NCBI RefSeq assembly: GCF_000002595.2
Contig: NC_057010.1
Coordinates: 1,506,190-1,570,189 of the forward strand
Direction: 5' to 3'
DNA: 64,000 nucleotides
Source: Chlamydomonas reinhardtii
Lineage: Eukaryota; Chlorophyta; Chlorophyceae; Chlamydomonadales; Chlamydomonadaceae
The notes under the pieces were generated by a model. That model ran no database searches, had not been told where the DNA came from, and saw only the letters and a program-made list of their open reading frames with translations. A program made the translations under genes and the position numbers. This document shows positions 19,944 to 31,540 of this stretch, in pieces; position 1 is the first letter of the stretch, and each line of letters opens with the position of its first letter.

Positions 19944-22900
19944 TCAACCGCGCCCCGAGGCACGCCTGTGCAGCAAACTGCGCGCAGCGAAGGCGCAGCA
20001 GCCCAGCACCGCCAGCGCGACACACCGCTTCCATCCAGACCCTGCTACTCCTCCCGCACCGCCGCCCGCCGCCCCCACAGCCCCATCCCGCCGCCGCGCG
20101 CCGGCGCCGGTGCCAGCACCGCTACCCCGCGCGCGTCCGCAGCCCTGCCTCCTCCCGCCCTGGCCCCCTCTGTCTCCACCGCCCTCCTCTTCTGCCTTGG
20201 CCTGTTGCTCGACCACCCACAGGAAGGTCTCCGGCTTCGACCCCCTGAAGTCGCGAGCCCGTGACGCCGCCTCGTCCCAATCCACCGGACACCCTAGGTC
20301 CAGCAGCAGCTGCAGCACAGGCAGGCTGCTCCACTCGCGGCGAGCCGTGGCCGTCACTGCCCTTGCAAACACCGTGGAGCCGATGCTGAAGGTGAAGGAG
20401 TCATCAGAGTCGTGCTGCGGCTGGGGCGGAACGGGCGGGCCCCAGGAGCAGCCCAGGCGGCGCAGGCAGCGCAGGGTGGCTAGGTCGCCGTTGCGCGCCG
20501 CCGCCACGTAAGGGTCGCCATTGGTCTGCGCGAACGGGGGCAGGTATAAAAAGCGGGCGCTGAATGCGAACGCCTGAATAGGATGGCGGACCAGCAGCGG
20601 AGGCGAGCGCTAGGGTAAGACAGACCCCCGCCCGCCAATCACTGACTGCTGACGCCTCAGTAACTATGTGTGGACCCGCGCCAGGTGCGAACAGTGCTGT
20701 ACGCTAGGGTACGAAGCTCCCATCGGCCACCGAAGCTCATGCAGATGCCGGGTGGCGTGCTATTCCTCTCATGAGCCCCGACCCCCACACGACCTCATGT
20801 CAGTGCTCACAGACATCACGTTGAACCCAAACTCACCCCCATGGGGCAGCCGTACGATGCCAGCAGCTCCAGCACCTGCACACAGCCCGCTTTGGCAGCG
20901 GCCGCCCACGCCGCCTGCGTGCAAGAAAGGGTCCGCCTAAACTGGCAGTGGCAGATGCATGGGCGCCCGGAGCCCGGAATGTAGCTGAAGCAGCGGCCCG
21001 CATCGTGCACGTAAGAAAGCACAGGACAGCACGCGGCAGCGCACACCCCGGCTCCAAAACTTGCCTCGTCCCATGTCGGCTGCGGCTCTTTGTGCCCCTC
21101 CGTGTCCGCCTCCGGTGATGGCGCCACGACCTCCGCGGCTTCGACAGCAGCCGTATGGCCAGTTGCTGCTGCGGAAGCAAGGGCCTCCGGCACGCCAGCC
21201 GGCACCCCGCCCTCTCCAGCCGCGCCGCCTGGTGCCGATACCGACTGGGCCTGCACGTTAGGGGCTGCCAGGGGCCCGCCCGGGGCAGCGCCTGCCTTGT
21301 CGGCGGCATCGGCGCTCCCTGCAGCGCCATTGCCCTCTCCATGTGACTGCACGTGGGGCCACACTGGCGGCTGCGCTGGCTCGGACTGCGGCGGCGGCGG
21401 TTCCGTGTGGCCAGCACCGGCAGGCCCCGCGCTGACGTCGCCAGACTGAGACCCGCCAGCCTCGGAGCCAGGGCCTGAGCTAGCAGCGCCTGAAGCCGCA
21501 GGAGGGCTGACGCCACACCCCGGTCCATCGGCGACATCGGCACTGCCGCTGGCGAGCTCACTTGCGCTGATGCTGGTGCTGGTGCTGGTGCTGGTGCTGA
21601 TGCCGCCAACCCGCAGGCGCTCGTGCACGAAGGCCACCATCCTGGGACAGCCGGAGCCCGCAGCCGACAACAGCAGCGTGCGCGTCAGCAGCCCTGGCGG
21701 AAGGGGTTGATTCCGAGAAGGCACCACTGCTGCGGTAGTCAAGGCCGTGCCTGACTGTGGCACCGGACTTGTTCTGGGCTTAGCCGACGTGGACTCCAGG
21801 CAAGCCTCCACCGCGGCGCTGGCGTCCATCACCAGTTTACCCGCCTCAATGTCGCCCACGGAAGCGGCGCCTCTAGCAGAGCCCATAGCACAATTGATGC
21901 CACCGCGACCCGTATACTTGCCAGTGTTAGTGTCGCCAGGGCTGCTGCCGCTGCTGCTTGCGCTTGGAGAGGGCAGCCCAAACACGTGCTCCAGCAGCCA
22001 CGCGGCGCACTCGAGCTGCCGCTTGCGCACCGCGGCCGGCAGCAGCAGCGGCACCTGCTGCAGGTCCAGACCATGTGCTGCCAGAACGCGAAGCACGCCG
22101 ATATGACCGCCCCGAGCCGCCGCGCGCGCAGCCCGGGACACAGCATGAAGCGCGCCCGCTCTGCTTGCCGCCGCGCCTCTGTGGCCTGGCCCGTTGTCGT
22201 CCTCGTCCTCCTCTCCATTTCCCGGCCCCAGCCCCAGCCACCCCACGTCCTCATCCTCCCAGCCTGCTTCCTCACCGCCGTTAGGCGGCCGAGCGGCCCC
22301 GCCGTCGCTGCGGCGCGGCTGCGCACCCCGCATGCCCCGCACCAGCCACCTGCCCTCCTGTGTGGCTAGCAGGTACTGCAGCGCTGCCTCGTGGCCCGCA
22401 CTCGCGGCGCGACGCACCGCTTCCGGCGCATTCAACGGGTAGCCGGCAGACCGCAGGTACTCGAACCGCTCTCGCCAGTCCCCGCCCTGCCCCAAGCTGC
22501 TACTGCCACTGCCACTGGTGCTGCCACTGGTGCAGTTGCTGCTGGCGGCGACCGCGTAGGCGCCCTGGCAGCTGACTCGAGCGAGGCAGCAGCCGGCGCT
22601 TCGAGGCAGAAAGTGGCGACAGCTGCCACCGCCATGGCTATTGCTGCTGTTGCTGCTACTGCCACACGGTGGTGGAGACAAGGCGGCGACAGCTGACCAC
22701 GCCTCAGCCGGCTTTGGGTACTGCTGCGACTCCAGCCACTTCAGCTTTGCGCGCCAGGCTGGCTCTGCTTCTGCCGGCAAAGTCAAAGCAACTTCGGTGG
22801 TTGGCACTGGGGAAGGGGCAACCGCTGGGCTTGGCTCTGCAGCGGCCGAGCCCGCGACGTCGTCCGCTGCCGCCTCCGCCTCCATTGCATCCTCGCGTGC

Positions 22901-24808
22901 TGCCTCGACAGCGGCCGAATGCGGATCAGCGATGCCGCCCGCAGGTCTGTCTGCAGTTGCCGACTGCTGTTGCGCGGCAGTTGCATACTCATCCCCATCG
23001 TCCGTGAGGGGCACCGACACATGCGGCGCACTGACCGCCGCACTTGCGCTGGCCACCCAGGCCACCAATGGCACTTCAGCCGCCGCACCCGTGCGTTCAG
23101 CAGACCCCGCTGCGTCTCCGGGCTCCTCATCGGCTGCGGAAGAGGCCGCCACATATGCTGCTGCCACAGCTGACGGCGCAGAAATGGACGCCGCAAGTAC
23201 TGCCGGGCTCGCCGCCGCTGCCTCCACAATCTTCACCTGCTCCCGCGTGCTTAGGAGCGGCATCCGGACGACGGCCCCGCCACCTGCGCCACCGTCGGCA
23301 TTGGCTGCGGCCGCCGCACCTGCGCCATCGCCACCTGCCGCGGCTCCATTGCCCTCCGCGCCACCGCCGGCCGCCCTTCGCTCCGCCGCGCGCACGCTGT
23401 GCTCCGTATGCAGCTGTTGCAGCACCGCAAGCGGCATGCCCCGCGCGGCGCCCTCCAACAGCGCGCCCACGTCCACCCGACCAGGTGGCGGCGACGCGGG
23501 CAGCACCGCGCCACCCTCGGCGGCTGTACGGCCCAGCAGCCGGTCCAGGACGGCCCGATGCCCATGCTTGGCGGCCGCTGCAAAAACATGAATGGTGAAA
23601 CAGAGCGAGACTGAACTGAAGTTGCTGCCGGCACGTGCCATAGCTCACGCTCCCGTACCGCACCCGTTCCGCCCAGGGAAGCCCATTCAAGAACAGTGCG
23701 GTATGCTGCCACCGCGCCCACCTGCTGCGGCCTTGTCCGACGTGCAGCCCTGCACCAGGCTCCAGTCGACCATGGCCGCCCGCCCCGCGCCCGCCGCCGC
23801 CACCAGCACCTCGCCGCCCAGCGGCACACCGTGCCGCGCCCGCAGGTGCTCCGCCACCGCCAGGCGGTTCGCGCCCGCCGCTGCCGCCAGCACTTCAACC
23901 GCCAGGCAGCAGTCGGCAGCTGCAATGGCGATGTCCAGGTTCTCGATCACGTCACTGCGCGCTGTCAGGCGCAGCAGCCGCCGGCGGTCATGCAGCCGGA
24001 GGCCGGCTGTGGCGCCCGGCGCGGCCCAGTGCCGCTCGAAAGCGTGCGTCGGGCAGGCGTGGGAGAGGCGGATGGTGGTGTGCTGGGGCTGCTTCAGCTG
24101 CTGTGCCAGTGTGCGGTTGACGAGGCGTAGCGTGGCGGGGAGGTCGTTGTGGGGTAGGAAGCGGGACATGTGCTGGACCACATCCGTCGTCCAGATCCGG
24201 GACGGGTCGTCTGCATGCCCTGCCATACAAAGCAGCTCCTGAGCGTCCCGTAGCGGCGCCACCGCCTTGGGGCCTTGTGCGCAATGCCGCAGGGATCGCG
24301 GCTGTGACTGTGGCCGCCGCGGCAGCTGGTGCAGCTGGTGGTGCTGGCTGGTGCGCGGTGTGCTGGTGGCACGGCGCTGCACCGCATCTGCGCCAGGCTG
24401 CGGCCAGGAATACTCCAGCGCCGCAGCCGGCGTCTGCGACGGTGACGGCTCAGCATGCGATACATCAGGACTAAACAGCTGTCGGACCACTTTCTCGCAG
24501 GCAGAACCACGCTGCCCCGCCGGCGAGGCTGGGCTAGCTGCCTCCAGCTGCTCCGGCTGCGGCTGAGCCCCTGAAGCGCTGCAGCGCCAGGGCTGGCCAG
24601 CAGGCGTTTCCCACTCCGCAGCACTGTCATCGTCCAGCGCGCGGGGGGAGCTACTCCCGGGCCCTTGGCTCGAGCTGGAGAGTGTGCCCATCGGCAGCGG
24701 TGGGCCGGGCCGGTCGGGGCCGGATCCGGGGCGGGTCCCAGGCTGTCCCAGCAACCCGGTTGGTTGCGGGCCGAGAACGCCCACGTTGGCGTTGCCGTGA
24801 GGCTCCAT
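19944..24808 (-). CDS. Ankyrin-repeat protein with F-box-like N-terminal motif
   Basis: Three exons: 24808-23722, 23577-20837 and 20525-19944 (1469 residues). After a disordered N terminus, residues of about 203-240 form an F-box-like helix pair (IWTTDVVQHMSRFLP, TLRLVNRTLAQQL), a layout I recall from a large volvocine family. Ankyrin-like helices follow, often degenerate: AAKHGHRAVLDRLLG, AARGGHIGVLRVLAAHGLDL, AAAKAGCVQVLELLASYGC, AARNGDLATLRCLRRLGC. Long Ala/Gly/Ser-rich linkers separate them. Near the C terminus is a hydrophobic stretch (CVALAVLGCCAFAA) that could be a short membrane anchor. The first ATG (24808) was chosen; the frame is open 11 codons further but without an ATG. An in-frame intron may be hidden in exon 2. 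If the F-box is real, a role as substrate receptor is possible; that is inference. Confidence 0.8.
21563..21601 (-). repeat. GCTGGT-type hexamer run coding Ser-Thr repeats
   Basis: Plus-strand CTGGTG units repeated about six times encode an alternating Ser-Thr stretch in the minus-strand ankyrin/F-box-like protein. The repeat lies in a linker between ankyrin-like helices and is likely to vary in length between strains. Confidence 0.85.
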
Positions 24809-25708
24809 CACGCTACGTGCACTCTGTTTGCTTCTAATCAACGAGTATCATGCCAGGCCTTGCGCGACGACACAACGCCGCACCCATTTCCATTTCTCTC
24901 TCTCGTTCCTAGTTGCCTTACAATACTGATGCGCAGGTGCCACAATCCGTATGGCACCTCGCTAGATGATCCCTCGGGCAACCGAAAAGGAACCTTGCCG
25001 CGCCGAAAAGACGGTCGCTTTCAAAGGGGGTCACTTTCGAACAACTAGATGTTAATACATTGTACTCAGGCATCAAGTCTATCAGCCCCAATGTGCAGTA
25101 ATACAGAGTTATGCAAGCAATGAGCATCCGGGCTGGGCACACGAGCCCCCACCCTCCCCCGCGCCCACAGCCTAGGGTACCCACCCGGCCCCTATTGACG
25201 GTTTCAGTACGTCCAGCCATCACAGTCACCACCGGACACAAGTAATTTTGACTTAATACGCCTTGCAGCATTGCTCCGCAAACCGTATCCGGAAGTGTCA
25301 GTGTGCCCAAGTCAGCATCGCGCCAAGCTCTGACTCTGAGCTTGCGAAGCCCGATCGCCATCTTTCACCTTCATTGTGCCCCGTACATACAAATGTTAGT
25401 CCGTGGCCTGCAAGACAGCTCTCACTTTCCTGCCACGCTTTCCTGCATGGACCCGCCGTATCTGCCTGACGGTTTGTGTTCCGTATGCCAAACTGTACAA
25501 TGCCGTCGCGGGAATTGCTATCAAATCCAATCGGTTGAACGGTGCCACGCTCATATGGAACGGGTTCAGCTGGCTTGCCAAGTTTCCGAACATTGCGCGA
25601 CTTTGTACCTGTGATTGAGAAACACTACGATGTAGGAAAGCGTATGTAGACTGCATGTGTATTGATAACAGACTGCAGTAAGAGGCGGGTGCGCCTTGAC
25701 AAGTGGCG
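24809..25708. promoter_or_regulatory. Divergent intergenic region between ankyrin/F-box-like and DUF1399 genes
   Basis: About 900 bases separate two outward-facing genes, so both promoters are expected here. Composition is less GC-rich than the coding flanks. No exon, TATA box or repeat could be supported. The right limit depends on the uncertain first exon of the DUF1399 gene. Confidence 0.5.
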
Positions 25709-28700
25709 ATGCCACAAGGGCGAATCACTGCCGAGGAGCAGACAAAGGAGCCTCGGGAGCGCTGCGTGGAACTGGTGCGGGAATCCAGCAATTGCCTGCA
25801 CTGCAAAACCCACCCACCCGGGATGGGTGCGCACCTACCAGCACGGTGCTGATACAATGAACCGTGGCACAACAGCCGATACATTGGCCGTGCGTTCGGC
25901 GGGAAGCCTCTCTCCTTGCTGCTGGGCCTCCTCACACGAAGCGCCACAGCCTTGGGAGGCTTGCATCTTGCAGAAACCTTTCACTCCAGGCCTGTGTGAT
26001 TTTCCTATATCGTGCCTTGTTCGACTTTGCCCACAGCTGCGGCTGCTGGCTGCGGTCGACACCTTTCCACGGGGCGGTTTGTGCAGCGGCTACTACGCAG
26101 TATGTGCAGGTGAGCGGAGGGTTGCAGGTGCAGGTGCACGCACAGCGGGAAACGTGACATACTTCGTAACTAATCCTGCCATGCCATGCGGGAGCGTCCA
26201 GCAGCGCTCTCCAACAAACGCCGCAGGCTAAGCACACCGTTCCCGGGAGGTGCGGCTGGTCGTAACTCTGCGATACAGCCGGAGCCAAATATGCTGGGCG
26301 GTACGGTGACACGTCTGACCTCCACGGCCCTGGCCCATCCCTTCATGATGCCGCGCAGCGCTGCGCTACCTGCAGGTGTGGCGGCCCAGCCTTGTTCATC
26401 TCAACCAGCAGGATGCGCTGCCGCCCTTGGACGTGGCCTGGGCCTGGTGCGTATCGGCAGTCCCCATGTACGATTGGTTTTGGTCTAACACACTAGCAGC
26501 TCCCAAACACGCTAGGCTGTGTCAGTATGGCCACCGTTTGCGAGGATGCGGCATGTCGTTGAGTCCAAGTGCCAGCTGCTGGTGACGTTGATCACAATCG
26601 CAGGCTCGTCGCGCGTCAGCAGCCGATACCATACCGCGCGCTGGGCAGCGGCAACGGGCCCTACGCGACGGCATTCCTGTTTGGTGTCACCTCTGACCGG
26701 GATAGACGCTGCTGGGCTGAGGCGGTGGCAAAAGCCGCAGCGGCAGCGGCGGCTGATGCTGAAGGCGTCGGCAGCCGCGCGGGGCTGGCAGGTCAGGCGG
26801 CGTGGCCCCCGCCGCCGCCGGTGCCTGGCGAGCAGCCCTGGGCAGGCATCAGCACCGAGCTGTTGCAGGAGGCTGTCGAGCTGGTGGGTGGTCGTGGCGG
26901 TGCCGGGGGCATGGCATGCACGGGCGGTTTGACAATGCAGCACCATGCTTACGCGCAAAAGGGCGCAGGGCAGTTGCTTACGTAGCTGTGTGCAGAGGTC
27001 TTAACGCCGCACCAACTCGTCCACAGGCCGAGGACATGCAGCGCTTCTCCACGCTGCTGCGCTCCTGGCTGCGGCCGCAGTTCCTGGACACGGACTTTCT
27101 CGTACGGGCCCAATTCAGGTACGTGCCATGCGGTGTGCGTGCGTCAATGCAGGTGTTTGGGAACTGGCGTGGCGGACGTGCACAGCCATGTGCGATGATT
27201 GCGACATGGACCGTTTCACCAAGGTGGCACCAAGAATGCTGGCCTGCTTTCCATTGCACGGCACCCGAACACACTGCTGCAGGTACAGCCAGTTTCTGGA
27301 GCTGCACGCGCTGAACCCGCACACCGTGCTGGTGCCCACAGCCGACATCGCCCTAATGTGGTGAGTCTGATGCCGCGCCCTCCTGTCGCTGACGCCCACG
27401 CCGCCTGCATACCAATGCCCCAGCGTCAAGACCTCAATCATCTTGCATATCTATAGGTTGCTTCTGCGGCACTGGCTGTGCCCTGAACCAGCGCTCTACC
27501 TAATCGCCCTGCCCCGCTTCCTGAGGGCTTGTAACACCCCTCACACGTTTCGCAGGCACACCCACATTGCGCTTCACGGCGAGTATGCGCGCTCCTGCGG
27601 CGAGCTCTTTCCCGCCGCCCCCGCCCCCGCCCCCGCCACCATCACCACCACAACCACCACAACCACCACTATGGCCAGCGCTACCGCGTCTGCAGCGTCC
27701 GACCACGCAGCGCCCAGCCAGCCTCCCCTTCCCGATAGCGGCACAGGTGGTAAGTGCCAGGGCGGCGAGGGCAGCCACAGCGAGGGCAGCCACGGCGAGG
27801 GCAGCCACAAGGTCGGCTACCTGTTCTCGCCTGACTACCTGCGGCTGCGCGGCATCCAGCTGGAGGCGGCGTTTGCGGAGACGGCTCGGCTGTACGAGGA
27901 GCAGTACGGTAAGCAGCACCTGGAGCCGCAGGATGGAAGGTGGAATTGATTACGGTGCGCGTACATGGAAGCGGCCTCGGCCTCGGCAGTGAGCAACCAT
28001 GCCGCACATGGCACCTGCCCACTGCACCCCAAGCCGGTCGCTCGCCTGGATTCCGGACGCAACTCTCCCACTGCGTTCATGCATGCCCCGCTACACACGG
28101 TACAGGCGAGCCGTACCTCAGCTACGATGTCGCTTGGATCCCGCCCGGAGAGGTCTACCCCGCCGCTGACCCGGCCGGCCCGCTATCAGCGCTGCTGGAT
28201 GTATTCAACGCCGTGCCGGCTGCCGCGTCAGACGCCCCCGCCACCCACCTGGCGCAGCAGGTGCCCTCGACCCGGCTGCAGGTGAGAAGCCGGCTGCCCG
28301 AACTGGTTGCCCGCCATCGCAGCGGGAGCGTGGCCCTGCACTGCACGCTGCCTTACCTACAATCACACACCCACGCAAACGTGTCAACCGTGTCCTTCTG
28401 TGTGCTTTCCTTACCACAACACGCAATGCGGTCACCAATGACCTCCACATCAACTTTTAAACACATGCTGCCTGCTAGTCACCAAACGCACCCAAGTGGC
28501 ACGCCGCGGCCGCTCCACGCGCGGGAGGCCATGCGCTGTTCACGCTGTGGCTCATCGCCCGCACGCTGGCGGAAGGGCCGCCCTTTCCGCGGCTCTCAAT
28601 GCGGGTCGGCCAGACGGGGGTGACCGGCGCCGCGGAAGCAGACGCCGCAGCCGCAACATGCTGCGGCTGCTTTGGCGCACCGCGGCGGGCGCTGCCTGCG

Positions 28701-30033
28701 GAGCGGGTGCTGGGTCTGGCCAGCGTGGCGCAGACGGGCGGGTCGGAGGCGGTGGGCGACGTGTCCGCTCCCAAGCTGTCCGTGCTGTCGGACCTGTTCG
28801 CGCTGTAAGTCTGGGGAATGTCATGATGGGGGCTCGATATATGGGGCGGTTGCGGTCGGGCCTCGGGGGCCTCGGGCCTCGGGTGTGCACTGCGGGGTTT
28901 GGGTAATGCAATCAGTAGGGTGTGTGTGATGCCGCGCCGCTGCAGCGGCTTGACCGCGGCTTCCTTCTGCTTTACTTTGGCGCAGGGCCATCGGCGAGCG
29001 GATAGGGCTGCTTTACCACATGCGCCTTCTGCCGGCATGGACGGAGCACCCGTTCCTCGCATGCATCCGCGAGCGACCTGGCCTGTGGGTGCCCCCTCGG
29101 ACTGTGGTCGTCAGTCCGTCCCAAACCAGCGTTGACAGCACAAAGCGTGACGGCAGCAGATTTGCCGCTGTCGTCGTTGCTGCAGCTAACGACGCGCGGC
29201 CTGGTGGCGTCGGCACGACGCCGGCAGCTCCTGACCGCCTGGTCCTTCGGAAGGAGGTCCAATTTGAGGCTGCGGACTCAGAGCCTGACTCACCGCCACC
29301 CGCGGGCGGAACGGCACCGCTGTCGCCGCCGCCACCGCCTCAGGACGCGACGCTCAACCGCGTGTGGGAGCCGGCACCGTCGGCTTGCCAGGGCGGCAGA
29401 TACGCTGTGACGGACTGTGAGCGCTTCATGGATTCCACGGCGCCGCTTGGGCCGCAGCTGGCGGGCCTGGCAGAGGCGCTCGGCGGGCCCTTGTCGGTTG
29501 AGGCATTGCCGTCATCGCAGTCGGGGCGGGAGCTGGTGGCCGGCAGCCGCAGGCTGCTGGGACGGAGGAGCGAGACCGCCAGCCGCCGGCCGCGCAGCAG
29601 CTCGATGCGGCGTGCCAGGGACGCCGGCGGCGGCGGCGGAAGCAGCACGACGGACGCCGGCGAGGCTACGCGGCCGATACAGGACCTGCTGCGTAAGCAA
29701 CAGTGGCTGGTGGAGGTGCGGCGCGTGGTGCGGGGGCGCGCGGAAGAGCCGTTCGATCCCCACGCCCGGGGATTGCGCTACACGCCTGGCTCCGCCACCC
29801 TCACGGAGGGCGCAGGGCTGGGACTGGAGCTGCCGGTCAACAGAAGTCGGGATGCTGACGGTTCTGTGGGCGCTGGCGGTGCCGAGACCGCAGGAGACAG
29901 GGTTGCGGACCGTCGGGCTGTGCGGAGCATTGCAGATGTGTATGACTTGGAGGTGGAGCTGCAGTTGGTCACTGCGGTCGCAGTCGTGCTCCCGGCGGCC
30001 GTGGACACCTCAGGGGGCCGACGCGACCCATGA
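25709..30033 (+). CDS. DUF1399 (GRDP-like) protein
   Basis: Resembles plant glycine-rich-domain proteins (GRDP), which have a duplicated DUF1399 core; biochemical role unknown. Exons: 25709-25774 (tentative), 26037-26109, 26359-26446, 26604-26883, 27027-27118, 27283-27360, 27556-27908, 28106-28281, 28479-28804, 28986-30033, 859 residues in all. First core: LRLLAAVDTFPR, then ALRYLQVW and LPPLDVAWAW near residue 76. Second core: RYSQFLELHALNPHTVLVPT then DIALMWHTHIAL near residue 226, with GEPYLSYD after it. In plant relatives both cores read W-H-x-H; here only the second does. The first exon is the only ATG-led stretch I found that splices in phase 0; ATG at 25857 reading straight into exon 2 is the alternative. 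The C-terminal third is Ala/Gly/Arg-rich, and no glycine-rich domain like that of plant GRDP is obvious. Confidence 0.78.
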
Positions 30034-31540
30034 TAAGCCGAGCAAGCACGGCAAGGGCTCATAGAGCACGCGTGGGGTGCGCGCGAATGTGCGATGCAAC
30101 AGGGGTAGGGGCGGGGTGGTGAGTCCCGATCATGCGTGGCGTATCCCCCGTGGCGTTCATGGATCGAGTTGCAACGCAGCAACGGCACGCATGGGCGTGA
30201 GGAAGATGCAGTCTGATGCAGTGCGCTCAGCGTGCGGCGCTTATGGAAGCGCGGCGCTCGTGGAAACGGGCCTGCTGTGGGCGGTACACCTACCACAGGG
30301 CTCCTACCTACCCACGAAAGTCCCTTAGCGAACAAGTTAGACTTTCACCGGCACTGACTGCTACACCTGCGCTAGGGACCAGCAGCTTGCAATGCAGGGC
30401 AATCCGAACAAGTCCATGCCTGGTCCCCATGCAGGCCGATGGGGGCGTACCGCCCGAGTTGCACACAGCCCTCCTTCCGGGCGTAGATGGTACGGAAGGG
30501 GCTATCTACGCTGAGTAGACGCTGCGGGCCTCAGGTCACAGTTACAAGAACAATAGGTACGTGCACTCGGGATACGGAATAGTCGCATGAGGATTGCACG
30601 CAGGCACGCAGGGTAGGGTTCGATGGGATAGGGTAAGAGACAGATTGGTGTAGTCCCGTAGTGTGCAGCGCATTCCCAGACCCTAACCGTTCAATTTGCG
30701 ACATTAAAGCATGAGTGCGCGGCTGGTATGCTGCCGTGGGCACCTGTGCCAGCCGACTGCACGCAGGGTAGGGTTGTCAGAGCGTGTGGTCCTGGTGGTC
30801 CAGTAGCGCTGCAGTGGTACGGCGTTGTGGCAAGTTATGCGGGCACAGCTTAATAGTGCCACGCTTAAGTGCGCGTACTGCGGAACCCTCAGTTTGAGCA
30901 AGAGCGGCGCTTTACGTGCGGCGCGGCGGCACACAAAGCGAATTTGCGCTAGCAGTGTGGCGGCGTCATGTCGCTAAGCGTTCGCTCAGAAACCGTTCAT
31001 CCTTCCATGTCAACAATCCTCATGAGTTTCGCCCGGAAACTGTTTATTGCCGAGCGGTGCGCGGCGTGACCGCCGTGGGGCCCCAGGGCCGGGCACTGCC
31101 TGTCACGGAGGCTGGTGCCCTGGCGGGACACCAACTTGCAACTCCGGAACACTCGCGCGGGGTGTGACCGCGAATTGAGGTCTATATGAAAGTATAATTG
31201 CTCCGGTTGACGAGACACCCTGCCGCGACTGATGGAGTGATGGCGCCAAATTGACGCTTTATTCTGCGATAGTTGCAATGGCGCAGTCTCCAGCGCCATA
31301 TGTTGACATGCTGTATTAATTGCGCACTAGCGCTAGCGCTGCGCGGCGCGGCATTGGGGTCACCTGCGTGTCCGGTGTCCCATCGACCATCGTGCGGAAT
31401 GAGCCCGCGACGTGCTCATAATAGTTTGTTTCCCGCGCATGCTCTTTGTCGCGGCCTTGTGCGTGCAGACCTACATCTTTGTGACACTCAACAACCGTCA
31501 TTAAACCAAAGCCCCTTAAGTGCTGTTGATTAGCGGAACC
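30034..31540. other. Intergenic gap upstream of BTA1
   Basis: No gene is supported. It must include the DUF1399 3' UTR and the BTA1 promoter and 5' UTR. The 350 bases before the BTA1 start are AT-richer than average (for example around 31180-31320), as expected of a promoter. I see no TGTAA on the plus strand near the DUF1399 stop. Confidence 0.55.

Noticed and set aside
19699-20511. 270-codon plus-strand open frame
   Set aside because: Antisense to the last ankyrin/F-box-like exon and begins in a microsatellite.
22641-23591. 316-codon plus-strand Ala/Ser-rich open frame
   Set aside because: Shadow of the minus-strand ankyrin/F-box-like gene; composition mirrors the Ala/Gly-rich linkers.
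25857-26036. ATG-led continuous extension of DUF1399 exon 2
   Set aside because: The stretch is AT-richer, ends in a good acceptor (tttgcccacag) and its translation does not resemble the family N terminus; the exon at 25709 was preferred, with low confidence.
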